Assembly: GCF_001425685.1 (NCBI RefSeq)
Contig: NZ_LMCY01000019.1
Coordinates: forward strand, 189 to 64,188
Length of the DNA: 64,000 nucleotides
Direction of reading: 5' to 3'
From: Massilia sp. Root335
GTDB lineage: Bacteria; Pseudomonadota; Gammaproteobacteria; Burkholderiales; Burkholderiaceae_D
Positions 8,800 through 17,932 of this stretch are shown one piece after another; position 1 is the first letter of the stretch, and every line of letters starts with the position of its first letter. A program made the translations under genes and the position numbers. The notes under the pieces are model-generated. The model saw only the letters and a program-made list of their open reading frames with translations, did not search any database and had not been told where the DNA came from.

Positions 8800-9954
8800 T
8801 CACCACGCCGCCGCGCGCGCCTTGCGCCGCTGCCGCCAGATCGCCAGGCCCGTCACCAGGAACGCGAGCGGCGCCAGCCCGGCGATGCTGATGACAACCC
8901 GTCCGAACGTGCCGAACGCTTCGCCCGTATGCAGCGGGAACTGCCAGTCGATGAAGGCATCGCCCGCGGGCGCGTGCAGCGGATCGCGCACGCGCAGCAC
9001 GCGCCCCGTCGCCGCATCGACCGTGACGCGCGTGTTGCCGTCGCCCCGGCGGACCTCGCCGGGCTGGCGCAGGCGGATCTCGTACGGCAGGCCCGGCGTC
9101 GCGGGCAGTCCGATGCGCGCCACGCGCGCGGCCGGGAACAGAGCGCTGGCCGCTTGCGCCGCCCGCGCTACGCCGACGTCGCCCGCCGCGCCGCGCTTCG
9201 GCTTGTCCTGCGCCGACACGGCCGCCACGCTGGCCACCACGGGCGTGATCCACTGCGGCTGGTTGAACAGGCAGCCGGAAAAGCCGAGCATCGCCAGCAC
9301 CGGCGCGACGACCGCGCCGGCCGCGCGGTGGAAGCTGTAATTCAGGCGCGGCCACGAGCCCCGGTACGCGACGCTGAACGCCTTGCGCCACGCCGCCAGG
9401 CGCGCCCTGGGCCACCACAGCACGAAACCGGCCACGGACGTGAACAGCAGCGCGAGGCCGGAGACGGCGACGACTGTCTTGCCGGCGTCGCCGGCCAGCA
9501 GGTAGCGGTGCAGGTGGAACAAGGTCGGCATCAGCAGGGGCCGCGACAGGCCGGCCTGGCCCCACACGCGTTCGCCCGTGACGGCCAGGCTGGCCGGGTC
9601 GACCATCACCTGGCGCGACCGGTCCAGCGTGAACGGACCGCGTCCAGCGGCCGGCGGCAGGCGATACCACGCGACCGCCACCTCGCCGCCGCGCGCCGGC
9701 AGCATCAGCTGGCTGGGGCGGCCGTACGCCGGGTCGGCCGCCAGCCGGTCGACGATGCGCTTGACGGCCGCGGGTGCGAGCGGCCCGGGCGCCGGCGCCG
9801 CATGGAACAGCGCCGGATTGAGCATGGCGTCGAGTTCATGCATCCACGCGAGGGCGCAGCCGGTGAGCCCGGACAGCCCGAACACGCAGCCGAAGACGAG
9901 CGCCACGGCCAGGTGCAGGCGCCGGAACCAGGTACGGAGTGTGGCGCGCATCAT
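8800..9954 (-). CDS. PepSY-associated transmembrane protein of the siderophore operon
   Basis: A 384-residue inner-membrane protein of the PepSY_TM family. Members accompany siderophore receptors and are thought to reduce or release iron in the periplasm, probably via haem. The first membrane helix (LHLAVALVFGCVFGLSGLTGCALAWMHELD), two central helices around residues 160-235 and a C-terminal helix (about 355-375) are clear. The periplasmic loops contain PepSY-like segments. It starts 17 bases after the TonB receptor stop codon, so it is the last gene of the siderophore operon. Confidence 0.85.
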   Translation of the reverse strand: MMRATLRTWFRRLHLAVALVFGCVFGLSGLTGCALAWMHELDAMLNPALFHAAPAPGPLAPAAVKRIVDRLAADPAYGRPSQLMLPARGGEVAVAWYRLPPAAGRGPFTLDRSRQVMVDPASLAVTGERVWGQAGLSRPLLMPTLFHLHRYLLAGDAGKTVVAVSGLALLFTSVAGFVLWWPRARLAAWRKAFSVAYRGSWPRLNYSFHRAAGAVVAPVLAMLGFSGCLFNQPQWITPVVASVAAVSAQDKPKRGAAGDVGVARAAQAASALFPAARVARIGLPATPGLPYEIRLRQPGEVRRGDGNTRVTVDAATGRVLRVRDPLHAPAGDAFIDWQFPLHTGEAFGTFGRVVISIAGLAPLAFLVTGLAIWRQRRKARAAAW

Positions 9955-9971
9955 GTCGTCCTGTCGTCATG

Positions 9972-12080
9972 TCAGAAGCGGTAGCGCGCGCTGACCAGCA
10001 CCGAGCGCGGCTCGCCCGGCATGTTGTAGTCGTTCGCGCCGCTGTGCGCCGACACGAAATAGCGTCGGTTCGCGAGGTTCTTCACGGTGACCGTCACGTC
10101 GACCTTCCTGCCGTCGTAGCCGGCGCCCAGCTGCAGGACGCCGTAGCCGGGCAGGGTCGTCAGGTCGTCGGGCGAGGCGTAGCGCGCGGATTCGGCGCGG
10201 CCGCCGGCGGCGACCCAGAACCGGTCGTCCAGGCGGTGCTTGATCCAGGCATTGAACGTGTGGCGCGGCGTGAGTGCCGCCGTGTTGCCTTCGAATGGCG
10301 TGCGTGCCGTCGTGAGTTCCGTCGAGTCCTCGATCGTGCCGCGCATGTTCGCATAGCCGGCGATCGCATCCCAGCCGGGCGCCAGCTCGCCGCTGAAACT
10401 CAGTTCGAGTCCGCGCGTGCGCTGGCGGCCCACGGGCAGCGAAAAATTCGTGTTGGCCGGATCGGCCACCTGGATATTCGTCTGCGTCATGTCGAACAGC
10501 GCGGCCGTCAGGCTCGAACGCGCCGACACGTCGAGCTTCACGCCCGCTTCCTTGTTGACGGTCTGCGTCGGCTTCAAGGTGTCGCTGTTGGCGCGGAACG
10601 AGAACGAATCGGAGATCGGCTGGAACGAGCGGTTCCACGACGCGTACAGCGCGACCCGGCTGGTGGGCTGGTAGACCGCGCCGAGGCGCGGCGAGAAGGT
10701 GTCGTCGACGCGGTGCAGGTCGAGGTTTTTGACCGTGCGGTCGTCGCGGTCCTGCTTCAGACGATCGTAGCGGACGCCCGCCAGGATTTTCCACGCCGGC
10801 GACAGCGCCACGAGGTCCTGCACATACAGGCCGGCGATGTCGACGCGGTTGCGGTTGTCGGCGCTGGCTGCGACGGTGTCCGGCAGCACCGGCAGGTCCA
10901 CGAGCACGGGGTGGAACAGGCTGTAGGTCGCGACGTTGCCGCGCGAGCGCAGCACCTCGGCCTTGTTCTGGCGGCCGACCTCCACGCCGTACAGCAGCTG
11001 GTGGTTCGTCGCGCCCCAGTCCAGTTGTTGCGACAGTTCGTTCTGCAGGTAGCGCCCGTCCTCGTCGCGCAGGCGGTGGCTCTGGCCGATGGCGACGGTC
11101 GGTGCGGCGCCGTCCTCGATGGCGCCGATCGACGTGTAATTGCGGTCGAGGGCGTAGTCGTAGGCGCGCAGCACCGTGTGCAGCTCGAGGCCGGGCGCGA
11201 ACACGTGGTCGAGCGTCGCGGTCGCGCTCTTGACGTCGCTCTGCACGAAGGCGCGCGCGGTGCCGTTGGCGGCGCCGAAATAGGTCTCGACCGGCACGTC
11301 GACGGGGCGGCCGTGGTAGCTCGGCACGCCCTGGTCGGCCAGGCGCTTGTCGTGCAGGTAGTCGGCCTGCAGGGTCAGCGTGGTCCCTGGCTGGAGCCTG
11401 AACGTGGCCGACGGCGCGAGCGCCTGGCGGCGCAGGAAGTAGCGGTCGCGGAAGCCGGTCGAATCCTCGACGGCGCCCGTCAGGCGGAACAGGGCGTCCT
11501 TGCCGGCGCCCGCCGCGCCGACGTCGAACTCGCCGCGGCGCTGCCCGCGCGAACCGAGCATGACGCCCGCCTCGGCCTGCGGATCGGCGAGCGGCTTCTT
11601 CGTCACGCGGTTGACGAGGCCACCGGCCGACCCGCGCCCGTACAGCACGGAGGCCGGTCCCTTGAGCACCTCCACGCGCTCGATGTTCGACAGGTCGCGG
11701 AAGTACAAGGCATCGTCGCGCACGCCGTCCACGAACTGGTCGCTGATGGCGGAGAAGCCGCGGATCGTCACCTGGTCGCGCTGGCCGTCGCCGACCGAAA
11801 AGGACAGGCCCGGCACGTTCTGCAGCGCGTCCTGCAGGGACAAGGCGTTCTGGTCGTGCAGCACGACGGCCGGCACCACGTTGACGGTCTGCGGAACGTC
11901 GCGCAGCGGCACGCTGATCTTCGTCGCCGTCGTCGCGTCGGGGGTGTCGTACGAGCCGGCATCGATTTTCCTGTCCTTGACGATCACCTCCGGCATCGCG
12001 GGTTCTTCGGCATGGGCTTGCGCGCACAGGCTGCACGCGATGGCGACGAGGTACGGTAAAGGACGAAGTGCGTGATTCAT
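9972..12080 (-). CDS. TonB-dependent siderophore receptor
   Basis: A 702-residue outer-membrane receptor that imports a ferric siderophore using TonB energy. Visible parts: a signal peptide (MNHALRPLPYLVAIACSLCAQAHA), a TonB-box-like EVIVKD, the plug domain (LQDALQNVPGLSF, VTIRGFSAISDQFVDGVRDDALYFRDLSNIERVEVLKGPASVLYGRGSAGGLVN), then a 22-strand type barrel ending in YRF. The same reading frame stays open upstream to 13619, but the ATG at 12080 begins the signal peptide and overlaps the MFS stop (ATGA). Its operon partners suggest it takes up the siderophore made by the NIS synthetase encoded upstream. Confidence 0.93.
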   Translation of the reverse strand: MNHALRPLPYLVAIACSLCAQAHAEEPAMPEVIVKDRKIDAGSYDTPDATTATKISVPLRDVPQTVNVVPAVVLHDQNALSLQDALQNVPGLSFSVGDGQRDQVTIRGFSAISDQFVDGVRDDALYFRDLSNIERVEVLKGPASVLYGRGSAGGLVNRVTKKPLADPQAEAGVMLGSRGQRRGEFDVGAAGAGKDALFRLTGAVEDSTGFRDRYFLRRQALAPSATFRLQPGTTLTLQADYLHDKRLADQGVPSYHGRPVDVPVETYFGAANGTARAFVQSDVKSATATLDHVFAPGLELHTVLRAYDYALDRNYTSIGAIEDGAAPTVAIGQSHRLRDEDGRYLQNELSQQLDWGATNHQLLYGVEVGRQNKAEVLRSRGNVATYSLFHPVLVDLPVLPDTVAASADNRNRVDIAGLYVQDLVALSPAWKILAGVRYDRLKQDRDDRTVKNLDLHRVDDTFSPRLGAVYQPTSRVALYASWNRSFQPISDSFSFRANSDTLKPTQTVNKEAGVKLDVSARSSLTAALFDMTQTNIQVADPANTNFSLPVGRQRTRGLELSFSGELAPGWDAIAGYANMRGTIEDSTELTTARTPFEGNTAALTPRHTFNAWIKHRLDDRFWVAAGGRAESARYASPDDLTTLPGYGVLQLGAGYDGRKVDVTVTVKNLANRRYFVSAHSGANDYNMPGEPRSVLVSARYRF

Positions 12081-13276
12081 GAAATCCCTGTTGGTGTGTG
12101 AAGGTGTTGGAAATGGTTGGATTGGAGCCGGATGGCGCGCATGCCGGCGGCGGCGACGGCATACAGCAGCGCGACGGTCCAGAACATGGCGGACAGCGGC
12201 ACCCAGGCCAGGGCCAGGCCGCCCGCGCCGGCACCCAGCAGGGCGCCGGCCTTGGCGGCACCGTTGCCGGCGCCGAGCACGCGGCCCTGTTCGTCGTCCG
12301 CGGCGGCGCGGGCGAGCAGGCCGTAGAACACGGGCAGCAGGGCGGCGAGACACGCGCCCCACAGCACGCGCGCCAGCAGGAACAGGCCGATGTCCGACGC
12401 CGCCGCCTGCACCGCGACGATGGCCACGCAGGCCCACAGAATCCATTCGACCTGGGCGAGCACCTGCGCATGCGCCATGCGCGCGAAGCGCCGCGCCCAG
12501 AACGGCGCGGCCGCGCACAGGCCGAGGGCCGTGCCCGCGTAGCACAGTCCCGTCACGCGGCTGGACACGTGCAGCACCTCGCTTGCGTACAGGCCGAAGA
12601 AAGTCTGCGGCATCATCTTCCCGGCCTGCACCAGCACGATGCCGAGCAGCAGGCCGTACATCGTTTGCCGCAGTCCGGCCGGCCGCGGGCGCGCGCCGGA
12701 CGCCGGCGCGGCCGGCAGCGGGGCCGTGGGCGGCAGGACGGCGGCGGCCACCGCCGCGCACAGCAGGCACGCGGCGCCGGCCCATACGTTCACGCTGCGG
12801 AAGCCCCATGCATCGAACAGCCAGCCGCCGAGGACGGGGCCGGCCACGGAGCCGATCGCCGTCGCCGCCTGCAGCTGCGCCATCAGCGCGCCGCGCGCGT
12901 CGCGCGTCACGAGCCGCGCACCGTAGGCCTGCGCCGCCGCGATGTAGCCGGCAAGGGCGCCTTGCAGCAGGCGCACGGCGAGGATGACGGCCACGCTGTC
13001 GGTCGCGGCGATCCACCACTGCGTGGCCGCCAGCGCGAGCAGCGCGCGCAGCAGCATCGGCTTGTGGCCGACCCGGTCGCCGAGGCGCCCCCACCACGGC
13101 GTCGTGCACATCGCCATGGCCATCGGGCCGGCATAGGCGGCCGCGCTGACCCAGGCCAGCGCCGCGGGCGCCAGGCCGCCCAGGCGGCGCAGGTGCAGGG
13201 GCCAGAACGGGCCGCTCATCTCCATGGCGCCCATCGCCACGAGCTGCAGCGCGAACAGCCAGCGCGCGGTGGTCAT
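12077..13276 (-). CDS. MFS transporter, probable siderophore exporter
   Basis: A 399-residue major facilitator with about 12 hydrophobic segments. The MFS motif between helices 2 and 3 is seen as WWGRLGDRVGHKPML near residue 65. It lies between an NIS siderophore synthetase and a siderophore receptor, joined to both by four-base ATGA overlaps. The analogous LbtB of Legionella and FslB of Francisella belong to rhizoferrin clusters. Export of the newly made siderophore to the periplasm or outside is therefore the best inference; import of a breakdown product cannot be excluded. Confidence 0.88.
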   Translation of the reverse strand: MTTARWLFALQLVAMGAMEMSGPFWPLHLRRLGGLAPAALAWVSAAAYAGPMAMAMCTTPWWGRLGDRVGHKPMLLRALLALAATQWWIAATDSVAVILAVRLLQGALAGYIAAAQAYGARLVTRDARGALMAQLQAATAIGSVAGPVLGGWLFDAWGFRSVNVWAGAACLLCAAVAAAVLPPTAPLPAAPASGARPRPAGLRQTMYGLLLGIVLVQAGKMMPQTFFGLYASEVLHVSSRVTGLCYAGTALGLCAAAPFWARRFARMAHAQVLAQVEWILWACVAIVAVQAAASDIGLFLLARVLWGACLAALLPVFYGLLARAAADDEQGRVLGAGNGAAKAGALLGAGAGGLALAWVPLSAMFWTVALLYAVAAAGMRAIRLQSNHFQHLHTPTGIS

Positions 13277-15123
13277 GCGAGCGGATTGGGCATCGTGCCG
13301 TGCACGTCGTCCGACGTGTCGAGCAGGCGCATGCGCAGGAACGATTTGGCCGGCCAGTCATGGGCCAGCAGCGCCTCGCGTTCGGCCTGCCAGCGGCGCT
13401 CGTGGACGCGCGCGCGCAGGTCCGCGAACACGTCGTCCATCGTGCGCCGCAGGACGTCCCAGAAGTGGTGCTCGGGATGGCCGTAGGCGTGCGCCAGCAG
13501 CAGCGCCAGTTCGGACAGGTGGCACAGCAGGACGGCGTGCAGCAGCTTGTCGCGCACCGGTTCGTCGTCGTCGTACACCGTGAAGCCGGCGCGATAGGCG
13601 TCGAGCGCCAGGCCGGCACGGCGCAGCGTGGGGCCGTGGATGCGCAGGTCGCCGAAGTCGCGCGCGAGCAGCTGGACGGGAGCGTACCCGTCGTCGAGCA
13701 TGATGAAGCTGTTCTGCTGGTGCGCTTCGAACGCGATGCCGTACACGAGGTAAGCGGACAGCAGCGCCGTCAGCACGGTGCGCGCGTGGCGCCCGAAGTA
13801 GGCGACGGCGCCCGCGGCATGGTCGCCGTGGGCCAGCGCCACGAGCTCCGTCGCGAGCGGACGGCCGCTGAACGGCGACTCCGCGAACAGGGCGCCGACC
13901 GGGACCGGGAAGCGCCCGCGGTCGGCCTTGGCCATCGGATTGGCGCGGTACAGGATCGCCAGGTGGCGCGCGCGGTCATCGTCGTCCTGCGGGTCGATGT
14001 AGTGCAGGCCCACGTCTTCGCGCACGATGTCGAGCGTGCCGCCAAAACCGTGTTCGCGTTCGAGGATCGCCGCGAGCAGGCGCGTGATGCGCGGTCCCAT
14101 CACGGTGGACTTGGGCGAGACCGTGCGCTGGACGCTGGTCAGGCGCAGCGACACGGGCAGCTTCAGGTGCGGCAGCGCCGGCGAGCCGGCCGGGACGACG
14201 GTGCGGAACGACATGGTCGGCGTCGCGTCGAGGCCCACGCCGTCGAGCAGCAGCAGGTCGCCGTGCGCGATCTCGGCCGCGAACTTCCGCGGGATCACCT
14301 TGCGGGCCTGGAATGGATGGAGGGGCAGGGGCAGCCAGTCGGCGGCGCGCTCGCCCAGCCTTGCCAAAGCGGCTTCCCAGCGTTGCGCGCTCGCCGGGAA
14401 GTGATGCGCGAACCAGGCGGCGTAGTCGCCGTCGCCGGCCGCGAACGTGGTCCGGGCCTTGTCCGCGCGGATCGCGGCCAGCGGCACCCGCAAGGTCGGC
14501 TGGAATTCCGGCGACAGGGCCAGCACCTCGTCCGCGGACAGGCCGAGCTTGGTCTTGAAGGTCGGATGCCACGGGTGGCCCAGCGTGCCCCATTGTTCCA
14601 GCAGCAGCGCGGGATTGGCGTGCCCGGCGCGCCGCAGCGCGGCGATGAAGTACGCGTCCGCGCCACCCAGTTCGGCGCGCAGCGACTGGGCCCACGTCCG
14701 GCGGTAAGCGAGGCACAGGACGTCGTTGGCGAGGCTGTTGTCGAGTTCGTGAACGAGCCGCTGCAGGTCCTCGCCCCGGCCCGGCAGCGACGGTGCCACG
14801 CAGGCCAGCAAGGCGGCCGCATGCGTCACCGGCTGCGGCCGCTCGCCCGTGGGGTAGTACGACACGCTTCCCGTCAGCCGGCAGTCGCCGATGCGGCCGA
14901 GGCTCAGGCCCTCGAATCGCAAGACGCCTTGCTGCGACCAGAGGGGGAGCCAGGACCCGGCACCTTCCGTGATCAATTGGTCCCGGTTCAGGAGGTGTTC
15001 GCGGAACAGCGCTTGCAACGTCCGCTGCAGGCTGCGCTTGCGCGCCTCGGACCAGGCCAGTTCCGTGGCGACGGCGTCGAGCAGGTGATCGGTGGGTTTG
15101 AGCGGGGTCGGTATCGCGTTCAT
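13273..15123 (-). CDS. NIS siderophore synthetase (IucA/IucC family)
   Basis: A 616-residue NRPS-independent siderophore synthetase, which adenylates a carboxylate such as citrate and condenses it with an amine or alcohol. Family motifs: GHPWHPTFKTKLG (substrate/ATP region, about 195), LPLHPFQARKVIP, SFRTVVP, KLPVSLRLTSVQRTVSPKST, and a C-terminal FhuF-like iron-transporter domain with FEAHQQNSFIM. The ATG at 15123 follows GAAGG and a Fur-like box. It is the first gene of a four-gene operon, and no amine-forming or second synthetase gene is present. A simple citrate-diamine product such as rhizoferrin is plausible but unproven. Confidence 0.92.
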   Translation of the reverse strand: MNAIPTPLKPTDHLLDAVATELAWSEARKRSLQRTLQALFREHLLNRDQLITEGAGSWLPLWSQQGVLRFEGLSLGRIGDCRLTGSVSYYPTGERPQPVTHAAALLACVAPSLPGRGEDLQRLVHELDNSLANDVLCLAYRRTWAQSLRAELGGADAYFIAALRRAGHANPALLLEQWGTLGHPWHPTFKTKLGLSADEVLALSPEFQPTLRVPLAAIRADKARTTFAAGDGDYAAWFAHHFPASAQRWEAALARLGERAADWLPLPLHPFQARKVIPRKFAAEIAHGDLLLLDGVGLDATPTMSFRTVVPAGSPALPHLKLPVSLRLTSVQRTVSPKSTVMGPRITRLLAAILEREHGFGGTLDIVREDVGLHYIDPQDDDDRARHLAILYRANPMAKADRGRFPVPVGALFAESPFSGRPLATELVALAHGDHAAGAVAYFGRHARTVLTALLSAYLVYGIAFEAHQQNSFIMLDDGYAPVQLLARDFGDLRIHGPTLRRAGLALDAYRAGFTVYDDDEPVRDKLLHAVLLCHLSELALLLAHAYGHPEHHFWDVLRRTMDDVFADLRARVHERRWQAEREALLAHDWPAKSFLRMRLLDTSDDVHGTMPNPLA

Positions 15124-15165
15124 GGCTTGCCTTCTCAATAACGGAAGCGCAGGATAACGTAAACG

Positions 15166-15195
15166 CGAATCATTCTCAATACCATTCTCAATAAT
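15166..15195 (-). promoter_or_regulatory. Fur-box-like operator of the siderophore operon
   Basis: On the minus strand, tandem TTGAGAATG-type half sites (ATTGAGAATGG, then ATTGAGAATGATTC) lie 43-72 bases upstream of the NIS synthetase start. They match Fur half sites (GATAAT/GAGAATGAT) and suit iron-repressed expression. The remainder of the gap to the H-NOX gene (15196-15362) is AT-rich and presumably holds both divergent promoters. Confidence 0.7.
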
Positions 15196-15362
15196 AAAAT
15201 ACGGCGGTTTTTTCCTTGTGCTGTCTCAAACATGCGGACCTGAGTTCAAATTAATTTGATTAAATTATTGTCTTAATGCAATACTCATAACCCATCCAGC
15301 GTGATGCCCGTATCGACGGGTCGCGCGGATGCCGATTTGATGAAACGTGAAGGGTGTCCGCA

Positions 15363-15905
15363 GTGAAAGGTATTGTTTTTAATTTGTTGGAAGAAGCCGT
15401 CAGCAACGCGTACGGCGAGGCCGCCTGGGACCGATTACTCGATGTGGCCGGACTGCAAGGTGCCTATACATCGCTGGGAAGTTATGACGACGCCGAGATC
15501 GCCACCCTGGTGCGCACGGCGTCGCAGGCTCTGGAGATACCGGAAGACACCGTGCTGCGCTGGTTCGGCCGCCGGGCCATGCCGCTGCTGGCGCGGCGCT
15601 ATCCGGCGTTCTTCGACAGCCATGCGAACGTGCGCAGCTTCCTGCTGAGCCTGAACAGCATCATCCACCCCGAAGTGCGCAAGTTGTATCCGGGCGCGCA
15701 CCCGCCCGTCTTCGATTTCGACACGAGCGTCGCCGGCGTGCTCAAGATCGGTTACAACTCGCCACGCCGCCTGTGTGCGCTGGCCGATGGGTTCATGCAC
15801 GGTGCCGCCACGCATTTCGGCGAGCGGATCGAGTTCGAGCAGGACGAGTGCATGCACCGCGGCGATGCCAGGTGTGTCTTCCACGTCCGTTTCGACCAGC
15901 AATGA
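15363..15905 (+). CDS. H-NOX haem sensor of nitric oxide
   Basis: A 180-residue haem-nitric oxide/oxygen binding (HNOB) protein. Numbered from the GTG at 15363 (SD AAGGG), the proximal haem ligand falls exactly at His102 (SLNSIIHPEV). The haem-propionate motif Y-x-S-x-R is Tyr131-Ser133-Arg135, and Pro115 is conserved. Position 140, a Tyr in oxygen-binding H-NOX, is Leu, so the pocket should bind NO but not O2. A GTG at 15354 is also in frame but fits the family less well. The gene overlaps the next one by four bases (ATGA), a classic H-NOX/effector pair. Confidence 0.93.
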   Translation: MKGIVFNLLEEAVSNAYGEAAWDRLLDVAGLQGAYTSLGSYDDAEIATLVRTASQALEIPEDTVLRWFGRRAMPLLARRYPAFFDSHANVRSFLLSLNSIIHPEVRKLYPGAHPPVFDFDTSVAGVLKIGYNSPRRLCALADGFMHGAATHFGERIEFEQDECMHRGDARCVFHVRFDQQ

Positions 15906-17920
15906 ACGGGGGCGACAACGTGGCTCCGGAAGCCGAGATCGCCCGTCTCGAGCGGCGCGTGCGGCGCGAAGTGGCGGCTCGTCTGGAAGCCGAAGCGATT
16001 GCCGAGCGGGGCCTGCGTGCCTTGTTCCAGCGCCAGCAGGAAATCGCCCTGCTCGAGAGCATGGCGGTGGCCGCCAACGAGGCGGAGGGCGTCAACGACG
16101 CGATGGAACGCGCACTGCACGCCATGTGCCGTTATGGGAGCTGGCCACTCGGCCACCTGTGGCTGGTGTCCGGACATGCGGGCGGGGAACGGCTCGACCC
16201 GACCAGCATCTGGTACGACGAGGCCGCGCGCGACGGCGGCGGTCCGGTCCGGGCACTGCGCGCCTACACCGAAGCCAGCGTGTTCGCGGCCGGCGTCGGC
16301 CTGCCGGGCCAGGTCGCGCGCAGCGGACAGCCCGCGTGGATCGATACCGATGCGGCCGGCAGCGCGGAAACCCCCCGCCTGTCGCTGATCGTGGACGCCG
16401 GCTTCGCCTCGATGTTTGCCTTCCCGGTGATGATCGCCAGCGAGGTGGTCGCGGTGCTGGAGTTTTTCAGCCGCGTACGCCAGGCGCCGGAGGAATCGCT
16501 GCTGCGGCTGCTGGCCCAGATCGGCACCCAGCTCGGCCGCGTGTTCGAGCGCCGCCGCGCCCACGACAAATTGATACACGACGCCCTGCACGATCCGCTG
16601 ACCCGGTTAGGCAACCGCAAGCTGTTCGCGGACCGGCTCGAACATTTGCTGCAGCGCGCGCAGCGCAAGCCGGACAATCATTTCGCGGTGCTGTTCGTGG
16701 ACCTGGACCGTTTCAAATCCGTCAACGACGGGCTCGGGCACCAGTCCGGCGACCAGCTGATCGTCGCGACGGCCAAGCGCCTGTCGCTCTGCCTGCGCCA
16801 GACCGACCTGGTGGCGCGCGACCGCGCGTTCGCGCACGAGCCCCTGCTCGCGCGCTTCGGCGGCGACGAATTCGTGATCCTGCTCGACCAGGTGGCCAGT
16901 GCCGAAAGCGCGATCGTGGTCGCCGAACGCATCATGGGCGTGTTGGCCGAGCCGTTCGAGGTGGCCGGCCAGCGCGTGTTCGTGACGGCCAGCGTGGGCA
17001 TCGCCCTCAGCGCCAGCGGCTACGCCGACGTGGAAGACATCCTGCGCGACGCCGACATCGCGATGTACCACGCCAAGCAGGGCGGGCGGGCGCGCTGGGT
17101 GATGTTCGACCAGACCATGCAGCTGGCCGCCGTGCGCCGCCTGCAGCTGGAAGCGGACCTGCGCGACGCGATGGCGCAGCAGCAGTTCTTCCTGCACTTC
17201 CAGCCGATCGTCGACCCGCGCGGCGGCCGCGTGCGCGGCTTCGAGGCCCTGCTGCGCTGGCGCCACCCGGTACGCGGCCTCGTGCCGCCGGGCGAATTCA
17301 TCTCCGTCCTCGAGGAAATCGGCCTGATCGAGCCGATCGGCGCCTGGGTCCTGGGCGAAGCCTGCCGCCAGTTGCGCGACTGGCAGCGCGACCATGACCC
17401 CCGGCTCTCGATGAGCGTGAACGTGTCGGCCGTGCAGTTCACGGGCGGCGACCTGGTCGAGGTCGTGGCGCGCGCGCTGGCCGAGACCGGGATCGCGCCC
17501 GCCAGCCTGAAGCTCGAGCTGACCGAAAGCGCCGTCATGGCCGACGCCGAGCATGCGATCGCCGTGTTCGCCCGGTTGAAGGTGTTGGGCGTGCTCGTGA
17601 GCCTGGACGATTTCGGCACCGGCTATTCCTCGCTCAGCTATCTGCGCCGGCTGCCGATCGACACGTTGAAGATCGACCGCTCCTTCGTCAGCAAGCTCGA
17701 CTGTTTTGACGACAAGCGCCAGATCGTCGAGGTGGTGCTGATGCTGGCGCGCGCGCTGGGCCTGGACGTGGTGGCGGAAGGCGTCGAGACCGAGGCCGAG
17801 CTGACGCTGCTGCGCGAGATGGGGAGCGATCTCGTGCAGGGCTATTACTACCACCGTCCGCTCGCGCCGGACGATGCCGCGCGGGTATTGGCCGCACAGG
17901 GGGCCGCCGCGATGTGCTAA
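15902..17920 (+). CDS. GAF-GGDEF-EAL cyclic-di-GMP enzyme paired with H-NOX
   Basis: A 672-residue cytoplasmic protein. Order: N-terminal coiled coil (about 10-50), GAF domain (about 50-215), GGDEF domain with intact GGDEF at 320-324, then an EAL domain with EALLRW at 448-453. The EAL catalytic set is complete (NVSAVQF, ELTESAVM, LDDFGTGYSS, KIDRSFV, VAEGVET, QGYYYHRP). It could both make and break c-di-GMP. The usual RxxD inhibitory site before GGDEF is not evident; an insertion (RDRAFAHEP) sits there. The start ATG overlaps the H-NOX stop, so NO bound to H-NOX probably tunes its activity. Confidence 0.93.
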   Translation: MNGGDNVAPEAEIARLERRVRREVAARLEAEAIAERGLRALFQRQQEIALLESMAVAANEAEGVNDAMERALHAMCRYGSWPLGHLWLVSGHAGGERLDPTSIWYDEAARDGGGPVRALRAYTEASVFAAGVGLPGQVARSGQPAWIDTDAAGSAETPRLSLIVDAGFASMFAFPVMIASEVVAVLEFFSRVRQAPEESLLRLLAQIGTQLGRVFERRRAHDKLIHDALHDPLTRLGNRKLFADRLEHLLQRAQRKPDNHFAVLFVDLDRFKSVNDGLGHQSGDQLIVATAKRLSLCLRQTDLVARDRAFAHEPLLARFGGDEFVILLDQVASAESAIVVAERIMGVLAEPFEVAGQRVFVTASVGIALSASGYADVEDILRDADIAMYHAKQGGRARWVMFDQTMQLAAVRRLQLEADLRDAMAQQQFFLHFQPIVDPRGGRVRGFEALLRWRHPVRGLVPPGEFISVLEEIGLIEPIGAWVLGEACRQLRDWQRDHDPRLSMSVNVSAVQFTGGDLVEVVARALAETGIAPASLKLELTESAVMADAEHAIAVFARLKVLGVLVSLDDFGTGYSSLSYLRRLPIDTLKIDRSFVSKLDCFDDKRQIVEVVLMLARALGLDVVAEGVETEAELTLLREMGSDLVQGYYYHRPLAPDDAARVLAAQGAAAMC

Positions 17921-17932
17921 GGTTGCGCCTCC

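Noticed and set aside
9972..13619. Single frame of more than 1200 codons
   Set aside because: Only 9972-12080 is the TonB receptor. The rest is a GC-rich open shadow of the MFS and NIS synthetase genes.
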